DNA of 19,756 nucleotides from Candidatus Cloacimonadota bacterium (GCA_023421135.1 JAEZUG010000057.1:1-19756), one strand, 5' to 3'. Shown: positions 1-8,462, numbered from the stretch's first letter. Notes: generated by a model from the sequence alone, not told the origin. Made by a program: numbers and translations.

Positions 1-3000
1 GTCCATCGGCAACCTCTGTCTCCTGGCTATTGGCAGAGCCTGGACTAAGCGTGAAATTCGCTGTGCTTGTTTGACCCTCCAAGACCCTCACTTCCTCAAT
101 TGTTCCACTCTCATAGCCAGTGGCCTCTGCAGTTACAGTATAGCTTCCAATCGGAAGGATCAGGAGGTAGGCGCCGGAGTTATTAGTTGTAGCGCTGTAT
201 ATGCTCGCCCTCACCTGTGCCCCTGCTATCGGTTCTCCGCTGCTGCTGCGCACCACTCCACTGATCATCCCATCCGGATGATCCTGCGTCAGGACATTGC
301 TAAAGACTGGTGCGGATAGCACTTCGGCATTGTACACGGCTTCCACTGCCCAGCGATAAGAACCCTCAAGCTGCTGCTGCCAGGCATCATCAATCAAGGA
401 CAGCTCTGAGAGAGTGTTTTCTCCGAGCAAGACCCAAGCTTCGGGGGATTGTTCTTCTCCGGCTCGCAAACGGTGTATTCTATAGGCTTGGAGTGAACGC
501 TCGTCCCTCTTCCGGATATTACTCACCTGCACCTCATCGATGAGCCAGTTGTACCAAAGTCCATCGTTTGTGGGAGGGTCTTCCGCCTGCCAGGCAAGCC
601 GGATCATCTGCCCGGAGTAGTCACTCAAATCTATCTGCACGGGTTCTTGATATTGATTCCAGCCTCCAGTAAGATTTGAGGCATCCCACAACGTAATCCA
701 GCTTTCTCCCAGATCGGTGGAAAGCTTTACGTAATAATGATCTCCAGCAGAGCTGCCCCGGTAAACCCAGGTCCAGAAGCTCAGAGTGGCACCGGTAGGG
801 CAATTGAACAGCGGAGAGATGAGCCACTCATCCTGATGTGAATCCGCCCAGCCCAGCCCAGCCTGTTGTGACCCTTGATAGGGAGCCACGGGACCGGTGC
901 CCAGATCAACTGCACCGACTGCACTCCAGGTGGGAAGCAAACCGCTGGGCAAGATAGCTCCGCTATTGGTGCTTTGGATTATCCAGCCCGATATATCATC
1001 AAAGTCCTCAAAGAGGCCGGTTTCTTGCTGGTTTGGAGCATCCCAACTGATTTGCACCACCACATCACCTTCGGAAGCTTGAACACTAGTGGGCGGATAG
1101 GCCATCTCAGCTATAACTATCTCTCCCAAATCCAGATCAATTGCATCAATCTGAAGTTCGAGCTCTCTGCTTTGGTAGCCTGGAGCCGAGATACGAAGAG
1201 TGTAGTCCTGACTTCCCAAAACAGAGGTAAAAACAAAGTACCCATCTTCACTGCTTGTGGTCTGATGGTTCTGTGCTCCACTGAGATAGAGATTGGCCTC
1301 GCCCAAGCCCTGAGCGGTGTCCGAGGCTTTCACACAGCCACTGATATTGATTATTGGGTAAGCCTCCAGAGAGACGTTCAGACAGGTCTCTTGCGTCTCC
1401 ACGACGCTTGCCGTCAGCTCTCTGTGAATATGGCTTTCCTTGCTGAAACGCAGTGTGTATGATCCCTCTGGGAGATTGTCGAAGCGGTAGCGCCCCAGCG
1501 AGTCTGTGAAAGAGGATAGCCCCTTATCCAAGATCTCCACTCTCACAGAATCCATAGCCTGCCCTGCACTGCTCACTATCCCCCACAGATTCCCCACTCC
1601 CCCGCTTCGCACAAAGAGATCCAGCCGGGGAGTCAGCTCAACCAGATCGCCATCGGGCGGATATTCTGGTGAGATTTCAGTGGTGGAAGAGCTAGCCAGG
1701 CGCTGTCTGCCAAAGCTTCCGGGCTGCGCCAAAAAGTCTTTATAAAAGCCCCAGGCCACGTTATCCATCTCCCGGTAGAAGGTGAGCACCAGATTCTCGC
1801 CCTCCCGAAAGTCAAAATCCTGCGTAAAGGAGATAAATATCTGGCTGTCTCCGGCTGGGATAGCTTCCAGACTATCAGAAAACACCAGCTCTTGCTCACT
1901 AACCGGGATCATTCCCTCCAGCAGATCATTCCGGTCTGTGCTGCCCAACCATATCCTGATCGGGCGGGAAGGAACCGGATTATTGAAGTGTGGATAAATC
2001 CTGAGGCCGCCGATCCAACCGTAGAAACCGAAGAGTTCCTCCCGGCTGAGCAGCATCTGATATAGACTGTTCTTGGCTGAATAATCCAGCGGAGCAGCTA
2101 TCAGGCGGTCACCCGTGCCCAGGCTGAGCTCTTCCTGAGTATCACTATAAACCAGCTCCGGCAAAGCCCTGCGGTTATTATCTGGATTCTCATCCCCTGG
2201 GAAGTTTATCACCATCTCCAGGTTCTCCTGGTAGTCCTGAGGAAGCCAATCGCAAGATACACTCAGCACTTGCCCGGCAGCAATCTCCAAGCCGGGAAAC
2301 ACCGCCAGAGCTTCTGTGGCTGAGATTAATGATATCTGATACCCAGAGACAGTCTCTTGCCCCCAGTTGCGAATCTCGCACCGAATCCTATAGGTCTGCC
2401 CCAGATTGACCCGGCCATTAAATGATAGTTTGGACAATTCCAGGTCATGCTGGGGAATGCGTTCCAGCCTAATGTCATCGATATAGATCACGTTGCTGGC
2501 AACTCCACCTTCATAGCGCAAGCTAAGGTGCCTTCCGCCCCCCTGATAAGCTGTAAAGTCACAAGATTTAAGCTCCCAAAGCCCCGTGGTGGAAAACTCC
2601 GCCAGAGGACTGAAGTCACCCGGATCATCTGGATCGGAGCAGAAGCCCACTTTGATCACTCCCGGCAGGGTGGAGCGGGCATAAAACTTGAGCCGCATCT
2701 GAGTTATATCCAAAACCTCCGCCAAACGTGGGCTACTCAGCTTGATCAAAGGATAGAGCTCGTTGTTCGAGACAAACTTCAGTGAAGCAGGGGCAGAACA
2801 GTAATCGCTGATCTCCCTGCCGATGCTGCAAGCTCCATTCATACTGAAGATAGCTCCCTGCCAGCCGGAGGGAAGCTCCTGATAGGAAGTACTGTCAAAA
2901 TCCTGCACCAGTGGCAGTTCGGTCTGTTCCTGCAGCCTCCCCTGTCCCGAGAGAGGCAGAACGTAAACTCTTCTCCCCCAGGGATCACTCAGGATAAGCT

Positions 3001-4975
3001 CGGCAAAATGCTCTCCCGGGCTGAGTGGCCTATACTCCAGGTTCACCACTAGAGTAGCTCCCGGATTCACCACCTTGGGAAAAGCAGGCTCCAATATACT
3101 AAAAACCTCGTCTCCCTGCACCGTGGCTGAAACTATCTCAACAGCTTCATAGTTTGGGTTTATAATCCTGAAGAGCTCCGTCTGAGCCGTTCCACAGACA
3201 ACTTCACCAAAATCCTTGTCAGCCGGGAAACACTGCAGCTGATAACCTGAATCCCCACTGAAGAAAACGCTGGTCATAGGATACAAAGAAGTGAGCAAAG
3301 CATCCTGGGGTGGATTGTTGCTATCGTATCCGTTCAGATTGCCGGAAATATACCGGGTACGCAGATTAGCAGCCGGTTGAGCCCGGAAAAACGTGTCGTA
3401 GTTCTGGATCCCGCTGGAGCCAATCGGCACCAGCATTATCACCAGATTTCTACCCCGGTATTCATAAGCGGGAGATAGAGCCAGGCCGAGACTGGATCCC
3501 AGGCTGGTGATCGTACTATTATGGACCCGGGTCAGAAAAGAGCTGGGAATCCAGCCATCCTGCAGGTCAGTCTTGTCTGTTTCGCCCACAAAGAGCTGAT
3601 AGACCCTGTTTTGCGGCACGGCTGTCGAGGAAGTGCGATAAAAGCGTAAATAACTGATCGTGCCTGTCCTGCCAATCTCTGCGGCTGGAATGATGGTCTG
3701 CGACATGCTAAAACGTTGGTTCAGCACCACCGGCAAACGTGCCTCGACATTACCACTTCCCAGCAGAACATGATTCTGAGTGCTTGTCAGCAAGATGCGG
3801 AATTCGGGGCTGAGATTGTTATAGGGATTAGAATCAGGAGGACTGCCGGGAATCTGCTCCAGCCTGGCAACAATCCTATTCAGGCTGGCATCTGTTGCCC
3901 GCCAGATCACAGGCACCACCAAGCTTTGCCCGGGAGTAACAGGTAAACCCGGACTCACACCCAGGGGATTTTGGGATTGGTCTTCAATAATCAGCCGGTA
4001 GCCATCAAAGGTCTGGGTTCCCATGTTCTTCACCCTCACATAGCTCAGCAAGTCCCCCGCGATGGACTGAACAGGATCGCCGGTCACTTCCTCCAGAGCC
4101 AGATCATACTCCGGAATCTTTTCGATGAGCAGATCCTGCATATAGAGATAGAGCGAAACTCCTCCCAGACCGTGTTTGAACGCCAATCTCCCCGGCAAGT
4201 CTGGATAGTCTCCCAGATTCAGAAACTGTTCTTCCCAATAAGATTTTGCCTCCAGGGTATCCACCGGCACAAAGCTGCCAGGATCTGAGACTTCTGTGAT
4301 GTAGCCTATTATTAGATTCGTGGAAGTGGCCGAACCCCGCAATTTGAAGCGTAACCGCAAATCATCCGTAGCCATCCCCTCAGCAAAGGGCGGAGCGATC
4401 AGCATAATCTGCGCATATGGATCAGCTTGAGTGCCATTGTGCATCCACACGCAGTTATAGGAATAGGAATCGAGCATCTGAAGCCCGGCTGTGACATTGT
4501 AAGAAGTACTCTGAATTATCCGTGACCAGGCTGCCGGCAATTGATCTGCAAATTCTGTCGTGAAAGTCTCCCTGTAGGGCAGCTCCCTGATATCAGGATA
4601 AAAGGCGGTTCCTCCATGACTGGAGTGATAGGTTGCAACCGAGTGATCGTCCCGCCTGACAAAGAGCTGCGAATGATAAGTCCCCGAACGGACAGGATCG
4701 AAATCCAGATTCACTGTATAGACTTCCCCGGGTTCCAACCTCAGAGGATAATTCGGGAGATTGGATAAACTGAAGGCACGAGAACCCCTCAGCTCCAGAC
4801 CGGTGATATTCTGAAGGCTGGAGTAGGGCCCCAGGTTTATCCCATTGCTGTAGTGATTGCCCACGTAACAGGAGCTGAAGTGGTAACGCAACTCCCCCTC
4901 TCCCTCCACGATTCCACATAATACTGTGGAGAAGAGCACTAACAGCAACACGATCAGGTTTCGCTTGGCTTGCAT
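1..4975 (-). CDS. Giant secreted modular surface/adhesin-like protein (C-terminal end missing, runs off left edge)
   Basis: Reading the minus strand from the ATG at 4975 gives 1,658 codons without a stop down to base 2, so the C-terminus lies outside the window. A GGGAGG ribosome-binding site lies 11 nt upstream. The N-terminus (MQAKRNLIVLLLVLFSTVLC) is a Sec signal peptide; the Cys is preceded by Leu, so it is a poor lipobox. Modules by approximate residue: Hydin/ASH-like 58-115; jelly-roll (cleaved-adhesin/MAM-like, LPYRETFTTEF...LPAAW) 132-284; CARDB-like 287-395; an unassigned module 398-568; ASH-like 577-676; jelly-roll (LPLVQDFDS...LPSGW) 686-836; CARDB-like 841-946; the unassigned module again 947-1118; carboxypeptidase-regulatory-like domains 1121-1200, 1202-1290 and 1570-1648; an Fn3-like fold at about 1295-1570 split by a third jelly-roll at 1321-1485. 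Likely exported, with an adhesive or polymer-binding role (inferred). No enzymatic motif was recognised. Confidence 0.9.
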   Translation of the reverse strand, partial: MQAKRNLIVLLLVLFSTVLCGIVEGEGELRYHFSSCYVGNHYSNGINLGPYSSLQNITGLELRGSRAFSLSNLPNYPLRLEPGEVYTVNLDFDPVRSGTYHSQLFVRRDDHSVATYHSSHGGTAFYPDIRELPYRETFTTEFADQLPAAWSRIIQSTSYNVTAGLQMLDSYSYNCVWMHNGTQADPYAQIMLIAPPFAEGMATDDLRLRFKLRGSATSTNLIIGYITEVSDPGSFVPVDTLEAKSYWEEQFLNLGDYPDLPGRLAFKHGLGGVSLYLYMQDLLIEKIPEYDLALEEVTGDPVQSIAGDLLSYVRVKNMGTQTFDGYRLIIEDQSQNPLGVSPGLPVTPGQSLVVPVIWRATDASLNRIVARLEQIPGSPPDSNPYNNLSPEFRILLTSTQNHVLLGSGNVEARLPVVLNQRFSMSQTIIPAAEIGRTGTISYLRFYRTSSTAVPQNRVYQLFVGETDKTDLQDGWIPSSFLTRVHNSTITSLGSSLGLALSPAYEYRGRNLVIMLVPIGSSGIQNYDTFFRAQPAANLRTRYISGNLNGYDSNNPPQDALLTSLYPMTSVFFSGDSGYQLQCFPADKDFGEVVCGTAQTELFRIINPNYEAVEIVSATVQGDEVFSILEPAFPKVVNPGATLVVNLEYRPLSPGEHFAELILSDPWGRRVYVLPLSGQGRLQEQTELPLVQDFDSTSYQELPSGWQGAIFSMNGACSIGREISDYCSAPASLKFVSNNELYPLIKLSSPRLAEVLDITQMRLKFYARSTLPGVIKVGFCSDPDDPGDFSPLAEFSTTGLWELKSCDFTAYQGGGRHLSLRYEGGVASNVIYIDDIRLERIPQHDLELSKLSFNGRVNLGQTYRIRCEIRNWGQETVSGYQISLISATEALAVFPGLEIAAGQVLSVSCDWLPQDYQENLEMVINFPGDENPDNNRRALPELVYSDTQEELSLGTGDRLIAAPLDYSAKNSLYQMLLSREELFGFYGWIGGLRIYPHFNNPVPSRPIRIWLGSTDRNDLLEGMIPVSEQELVFSDSLEAIPAGDSQIFISFTQDFDFREGENLVLTFYREMDNVAWGFYKDFLAQPGSFGRQRLASSSTTEISPEYPPDGDLVELTPRLDLFVRSGGVGNLWGIVSSAGQAMDSVRVEILDKGLSSFTDSLGRYRFDNLPEGSYTLRFSKESHIHRELTASVVETQETCLNVSLEAYPIINISGCVKASDTAQGLGEANLYLSGAQNHQTTSSEDGYFVFTSVLGSQDYTLRISAPGYQSRELELQIDAIDLDLGEIVIAEMAYPPTSVQASEGDVVVQISWDAPNQQETGLFEDFDDISGWIIQSTNSGAILPSGLLPTWSAVGAVDLGTGPVAPYQGSQQAGLGWADSHQDEWLISPLFNCPTGATLSFWTWVYRGSSAGDHYYVKLSTDLGESWITLWDASNLTGGWNQYQEPVQIDLSDYSGQMIRLAWQAEDPPTNDGLWYNWLIDEVQVSNIRKRDERSLQAYRIHRLRAGEEQSPEAWVLLGENTLSELSLIDDAWQQQLEGSYRWAVEAVYNAEVLSAPVFSNVLTQDHPDGMISGVVRSSSGEPIAGAQVRASIYSATTNNSGAYLLILPIGSYTVTAEATGYESGTIEEVRVLEGQTSTANFTLSPGSANSQETEVADG

Positions 4976-5089
4976 CAGGATATCGTCCTCCCTTTGACCT
5001 TCATTAAAACATAGCGAAATTCTTCTGCATAATAAGTCAAGCACTTTCTTTGATTTAACAAGGAGGGAAGGAGGGAAAGAGAGAATTTA

Positions 5090-5124
5090 CAATGTACGAT
5101 GGACAATGTACGATGTACGATTAG
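5090..5124. repeat. Heptanucleotide GTACGAT-type repeat, inverted orientation
   Basis: Several 7-nt units of the form GTACGAT or CAATGTA follow one another here. They are the reverse complement of the TACATCG units at 5455-5480, 5647-5680 and 9396-9425. The copy lies about 120 bp upstream of the left giant gene, within DNA with no convincing ORF. Confidence 0.6.
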
Positions 5125-5164
5125 AATGCTCCGCGACTACAACCTGGGAAATGAAAGTGGAGTC

Positions 5165-5313
5165 TTCTTTATTTAAAACAGAGTAAAAGAGTAAAAGAGA
5201 GGGAAATAATGAACAAACGTGGTGGCGTGGGGACGTGGGAATGCGAAGCAGCGCAGCATTCACTATTAACTCATTCACTATTAACTCTCTTTCCCTCTTT
5301 TCCTCTGTTTTAA
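5165..5313. repeat. Imperfect AG/CT-rich inverted repeat
   Basis: The purine-rich arm at about 5165-5212 (TTTAAAACAGAGTAAAAGAG and following) is mirrored as a pyrimidine-rich arm at about 5270-5313 (CTCTTTTCCTCTGTTTTAAT). The arms are diverged. The DNA between them has only short ORFs without family resemblance, so this is probably the remnant of a repeat element. Confidence 0.45.
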
Positions 5314-5358
5314 TAAACCTAAAAGCCTCAGGATGAGGCTTCTACTCTGCTCTTCTCC

Positions 5359-5385
5359 GTCATTCCTGCGAAGGCAGGAATCCAT
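5359..5385. repeat. 27-nt palindromic repeat (GTCATTCCTGC ... GCAGGAATCCAT)
   Basis: The core forms a perfect 8-bp stem, ATTCCTGC with GCAGGAAT, closed by a GAAG loop. The same 27-mer is at 18228-18254, in inverted form at 18296-18322, and split by an insertion at 5510-5577. It behaves like a REP-type dispersed palindrome. Confidence 0.8.
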
Positions 5386-5522
5386 ATTATAATGTGTCCT
5401 CTGTGGTTCAAGAAGAGTTCTCATTTATCTCTCAGCCCACTCCGCGAAGCGCCCTAATTGTACATCGTACATCGTAAATTGTAAACTCTCTCTCCCTCTG
5501 CTCTTCTCCGTCATTCCTGCGA

Positions 5523-5564
5523 CCGGGGTCCTCGCCAAACCGCTTGCGGTTTGGTGGGGTGGGA
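5523..5564. repeat. 42-nt hairpin insertion inside the palindromic repeat
   Basis: The second copy of the palindrome (5510-5577) is interrupted exactly in its GAAG loop. The inserted 42 nt contain an 8-bp perfect stem, CCAAACCG with CGGTTTGG (loop CTTG), flanked by G-rich sequence. The uninterrupted copies at 5359 and 18228 define the boundaries. Confidence 0.75.
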
Positions 5565-5761
5565 AGGCAGGAATCCATATTATAATGTGTCCTCTGTGGT
5601 TCAAAAAGAGTTCTCATTTATCTCTCAGCCCACCCCGCGAAGCGCCCTAATTGTACATCGTACATCGTACATCGTAAATTCCTCTGTGGTTTAAAAAAAG
5701 AATTCCTTTACAAAAAAATGCCCATCCAAATGATAGAGCTATCAAAACATCGAGGTGGTTT

Positions 5762-6247
5762 ATGGTGGATATTGTCCTTGAACAGCTCATCTTTCCGGAG
5801 GATTGCAACATTATTCTGGGGCAAAGTCACTTCATAAAAACAGTGGAAGACCTCTACGAAGTGATGGCCAACAGCGTCCCCGGAGCCCAATATGGCATAG
5901 CTTTTAGCGAAGCCTCCGGTCCCTGTCTGATCCGCAAAGACGGCAATGACAACGAGCTCATCGAGCTCGCAGTAGAAAATCTGCGTCGCCTGGGAGCCGG
6001 ACACAGCTTCATCATCATCATGCGAGCTGCCTTCCCGATCAACGTTCTTCCCTCTATAAAAGCCTGCCGGGAAGTGGTGAATATCTTCTGTGCCACTGCC
6101 AATCCGGTGCAGGTGATCCTGGCCAAAACCGAGCAGGGCAAAGGCATACTGGGCGTGATCGACGGTTTTTCTCCCAAAGGTGTGGAGCTCGATACAGACA
6201 TCACTCACCGCAAGAAATTCCTGCGCGACATCGGGTATAAACGCTGA
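5762..6247 (+). CDS. Adenosine-specific kinase family protein (DUF355-type)
   Basis: 161 residues, the usual full length for this small family, known from archaea and assorted bacteria and annotated as adenosine-specific kinase (adenosine to AMP). Conserved-looking blocks are visible: GAQYGIAFSEASGPCLIR at 41-58, GAGHSFIIIMRAAFPINVLP at 78-97, CATANPVQVILA at 110-121 and GKGILGVIDGFSPKGVE at 126-142. It is soluble, with no signal peptide or membrane segment. A GAGGTGG ribosome-binding site lies a few bases before the ATG. The stop overlaps the next start (TGATG), implying translational coupling to thpR. It is the first gene of the recA operon. The family assignment comes from recognising the motifs; kinase activity in this protein is inferred. 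Confidence 0.85.
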   Translation: MVDIVLEQLIFPEDCNIILGQSHFIKTVEDLYEVMANSVPGAQYGIAFSEASGPCLIRKDGNDNELIELAVENLRRLGAGHSFIIIMRAAFPINVLPSIKACREVVNIFCATANPVQVILAKTEQGKGILGVIDGFSPKGVELDTDITHRKKFLRDIGYKR

Positions 6248-6804
6248 TGTCAGTGCGCACTTTTATCGCTCTGGAGCTTCCTTCCGAACTGCGTGAAGCT
6301 CTCCTGGCCAACCTGAACAAATGGCAAGCAGCTTATCCTGAAGGAATCAATTGGGTGCGTCCGGAAAACCTGCATCTCACTCTCCTCTTTATTGGTGATA
6401 CTCCCGAGGAACGTTTGCCGGAGCTCAAAGAATGCCTGGTCTCTCTGGCCGCAGAGCAGAAGGCTTTTGAGCTTAGTGCTGGTGGCTTTGAGCTTTTCCC
6501 ACCCAAGCAAATCCGCATGATCTGGGCACAACTGACAGCTCCCAACCGTGATACTCAGAAGTTCAATCGCCGCTTGCTCTTTGAAACCCTCAATCTGCAG
6601 CTTGAGCCGGATCCCAAGGAGCTGCGCCTGCACATCACTATGGGCAGGATAAAACGCAGCCAAGGCCCGGACTTTGAGCGGGAAATCCTCTCCGAGCCTT
6701 TCAGCTCTCCTCTCTCCCGCTTCGACACCCTTAGTTTGTATCAAAGCATTCTGCGTCCCGAGGGACCGCAGTACAGTCTGTTGGAACAGATAAAATTAGA
6801 TTAG
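6247..6804 (+). CDS. thpR: RNA 2',3'-cyclic phosphodiesterase (2'-5' RNA ligase family)
   Basis: 185 residues, typical length for bacterial ThpR/LigT of the 2H phosphoesterase superfamily, which opens 2',3'-cyclic phosphates at RNA ends and can join 2'-5' ends in vitro. Both catalytic H-x-T/S-x motifs are present: HLTL at residues 43-46 and HITM at 129-132, in the expected two-lobed arrangement. The start RTFIALELP is the normal family N-terminus. The start codon is the ATG inside the TGATG overlap with the upstream gene. The stop is 13 nt before recA, so the genes are very probably co-transcribed. The protein is cytoplasmic. Confidence 0.93.
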   Translation: MSVRTFIALELPSELREALLANLNKWQAAYPEGINWVRPENLHLTLLFIGDTPEERLPELKECLVSLAAEQKAFELSAGGFELFPPKQIRMIWAQLTAPNRDTQKFNRRLLFETLNLQLEPDPKELRLHITMGRIKRSQGPDFEREILSEPFSSPLSRFDTLSLYQSILRPEGPQYSLLEQIKLD

Positions 6805-6817
6805 AAAGGAAGATATT

Positions 6818-7870
6818 ATGTTGGAAAAATCCAAGAATGCTGCCCTGAGCAGCGCTATCACCCAGCTCGAAAAGAAATTTGGCACCGGCACCGTCATGCG
6901 TCTGGGCGACAAACCCAGGCCTTCTGTAGATGTGATCCCCACCGGCGCTTTCAACCTGGATATAGCCCTTGGAATCGGCGGGATTCCCAAGGGGAGAATC
7001 ATCGAAGTTTACGGAGCTGAAGCCTCCGGCAAGACCACTCTGTCCCTGCACATCGCTGCTGAATGCCAGAAACTGGGCGGCACCGTGGCTTTCATCGATG
7101 CCGAACATGCCCTGGATACCCATTATGCCAAGCGTTTGGGCGTGATGGTGGATGATCTCCTGCTCTCCCAACCCGATGGCGGAGAACAAGCTTTGGAGAT
7201 CACCGAGACGCTCGTACGCAGTTCTGCGGTAGATCTCATCATTGTGGATTCCGTTGCCGCTCTGGTGCCCAAGGCAGAGATCGAAGGCAGCATGGGCGAT
7301 AGCCACGTTGGCCTGCATGCCCGGCTGATGTCTCAAGCCCTGCGCAAGCTCACTGCCATCGTCTCCAAATCCAATACTGCTGTGCTCTTCATCAACCAGA
7401 CCCGTATGAAGATCGGAGTTCCCGCCTTTGTGAATCCGGAAACCACCACCGGTGGCATGGCTCTGAAGTTCTATTCCTCCCTGCGCATGGAAGTCCGCTT
7501 TGCCGGAGCCATCAAGGATCCTTCCAAAGAAGCCGTTCTGGGCGCCAAAACCAAGGTCAAGATCGTCAAAAACAAGTTCGCACCGCCTTTCAAGACCGTG
7601 GAATTCCCCATCATCTTTGGTGAAGGCATCTCCAATCTGGATATCATCGTGGATATGTGTGTGAACCTGGATATCATCAAAAAGAGCGGTTCCTGGTTCT
7701 CCTATGGCGATCTCCGCCTGGGCCAGGGCATAGACAAGACCAAGCTTTACCTGCGTGAAAACACCGCCCTTCTGGAGGAGATCACCGATATTCTGAAGAA
7801 ACAGGTCAGCCCCGAACAGATCGAAAAGTTTGTGGAAGATGTCCCGGCTGAAGATCTCGACGAGGATTGA
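6818..7870 (+). CDS. recA: DNA recombinase RecA
   Basis: 350 residues, normal full length. RecA forms ATP-dependent filaments on single-stranded DNA, drives strand exchange and stimulates LexA-type self-cleavage. The Walker A is GAEASGKT (66-73), a variant of the usual GPESSGKT. The FIDAEHALD block with the catalytic Glu, the LIIVDSVAALVP Walker B and the MGDSHVGLHARLMSQALRK signature are all present. The L2 loop reads GVPAFVNPETTTGG and is preceded by NQTRMKIG where NQIRMKIG is commoner. The C-terminal tail is acidic (EDVPAEDLDED), as in other RecAs. An AAAGGAAG ribosome-binding site lies 5-6 nt before the ATG. I saw no SOS-box-like palindrome immediately upstream; expression may come from the operon promoter. 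Confidence 0.99.
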   Translation: MLEKSKNAALSSAITQLEKKFGTGTVMRLGDKPRPSVDVIPTGAFNLDIALGIGGIPKGRIIEVYGAEASGKTTLSLHIAAECQKLGGTVAFIDAEHALDTHYAKRLGVMVDDLLLSQPDGGEQALEITETLVRSSAVDLIIVDSVAALVPKAEIEGSMGDSHVGLHARLMSQALRKLTAIVSKSNTAVLFINQTRMKIGVPAFVNPETTTGGMALKFYSSLRMEVRFAGAIKDPSKEAVLGAKTKVKIVKNKFAPPFKTVEFPIIFGEGISNLDIIVDMCVNLDIIKKSGSWFSYGDLRLGQGIDKTKLYLRENTALLEEITDILKKQVSPEQIEKFVEDVPAEDLDED

Positions 7871-8462
7871 TTCTCCTCGCACAGCCATAATAGAGTATAA
7901 AGGTATTAGATGGGGAACCCTGCCAGCCGGGGCTCTCCATCCCCCTTTTGGGCTCCATATGGATGAAGACGTCTCTGAAGACACCTGGGAGGAACTGCGA
8001 GCTCATTTGCTGGATTACTCCCGGGACCGCCTCTTTGATTATCTGGCCAAAGCTGAGCACACAGAGCTGCAATGCCGCCGCTATCTGAAGAGCCGCCTGC
8101 TGCATCCGGAACTGGCTGAGGAGCTGATAGCCCAGGCCAAAGACCGGAACTTCCTTTCCGACAGCCGCTATAGCGAGCTCTATATCCGCAGCCTGCTGGA
8201 AAGCGGCAGAAGCCGGCGTTACATCATCTCCAAGCTCAAGCTGCAAAAGATCCCCGCCTCGATCTATGAGCCCCTCTTGCAGGAGTATTACGTCCCGGAA
8301 GACAGCCAGGCTCTCCTACGTGAAGAGATCAGGTCGCAGCTGGTCCGCTACCGCGAGCTTCCTGGAGCCAAAGCCCGGGAAAAGATCTATGCTGCACTCT
8401 ACCGCAAAGGCTGGAGCCTGGAAGAGATCAGCTCTGCCTGGAATGCCGTGGAAAAGGAATAG
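7830..8462 (+). CDS. recX: RecX regulatory protein (RecA modulator)
   Basis: RecX binds RecA filaments and limits their extension; recX next to recA is a classical arrangement. The helical three-repeat character is visible: RDRLFDYLAKAEHTELQCRRYLKSRLL, then AKDRNFLSDSRYSELYIRSLLESGRSRRYI, then AREKIYAALYRKGWSLEEISSAW. The N-terminal stretch IIEYKGIRWGTLPAGALHPPFGLHMDED resembles the beta-hairpin found before the helices in other RecX proteins, so I favour a start overlapping the recA end. The exact start is uncertain: ATGs at 7830, 7839 and 7959 are in frame and none has a strong ribosome-binding site. With the 7830 start the protein is 210 residues. The stop codon falls inside a repeat phrase (TAGAACGCAGATGAC). 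Confidence 0.9.
   Translation: MWKMSRLKISTRIDSPRTAIIEYKGIRWGTLPAGALHPPFGLHMDEDVSEDTWEELRAHLLDYSRDRLFDYLAKAEHTELQCRRYLKSRLLHPELAEELIAQAKDRNFLSDSRYSELYIRSLLESGRSRRYIISKLKLQKIPASIYEPLLQEYYVPEDSQALLREEIRSQLVRYRELPGAKAREKIYAALYRKGWSLEEISSAWNAVEKE

Larger units (their letters stand above)
5345..5680. repeat. Direct duplication of a composite intergenic unit (copies 5345-5480 and 5496-5680)
   Basis: Both copies have the same order: CTCTGCTCTTCTCC, a 27-nt palindromic repeat, ATATTATAATGTGTCCTCTG, a stretch ending in CGCGAAGCGCCCTAATTG, then TACATCG heptads. They differ by a few substitutions, by the number of TACATCG units (two versus three before a TAAATT end) and by a 42-nt insertion in the second copy. 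A third partial CCTCTGTGGTTT follows at 5681. The 3' edge of the array is about 80 bp upstream of the first gene of the recA operon. Confidence 0.85.

Noticed and set aside
875..1462. 195-codon plus-strand ORF
   Set aside because: It is antisense in register to the giant minus-strand protein, whose modules are continuous across it.
4900..4975. Lipoprotein signal at residue Cys20 of the left giant protein
   Set aside because: The residue before Cys is Leu, not Gly, Ala or Ser, so signal peptidase II processing is unlikely.
5120..5340. Protein-coding gene in the AG/CT-rich inverted repeat
   Set aside because: The only ORF (minus strand, 63 codons) covers repeat sequence and lacks a ribosome-binding site and family resemblance.
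5707..5737. Promoter TTTACA ... TGATAG before the recA operon
   Set aside because: The -35-like hexamer is acceptable but the -10 match is weak at any normal spacing, so it is not listed as a feature.
5708..6208. Minus-strand ORF opposite the adenosine-specific kinase gene
   Set aside because: The plus-strand frame has clear family motifs; this one is an antisense shadow.
6780..6818. SOS/LexA box before recA
   Set aside because: The short gap after thpR has no spaced palindrome. The GTAC-containing heptads upstream of the operon also occur in unrelated intergenic DNA, so I do not call them LexA sites.
6731..7984. 417-codon minus-strand open frame across recA and the start of recX
   Set aside because: It is in exact antisense register with recA codons, a common by-product of codon bias, and its protein shows no recognisable domain.
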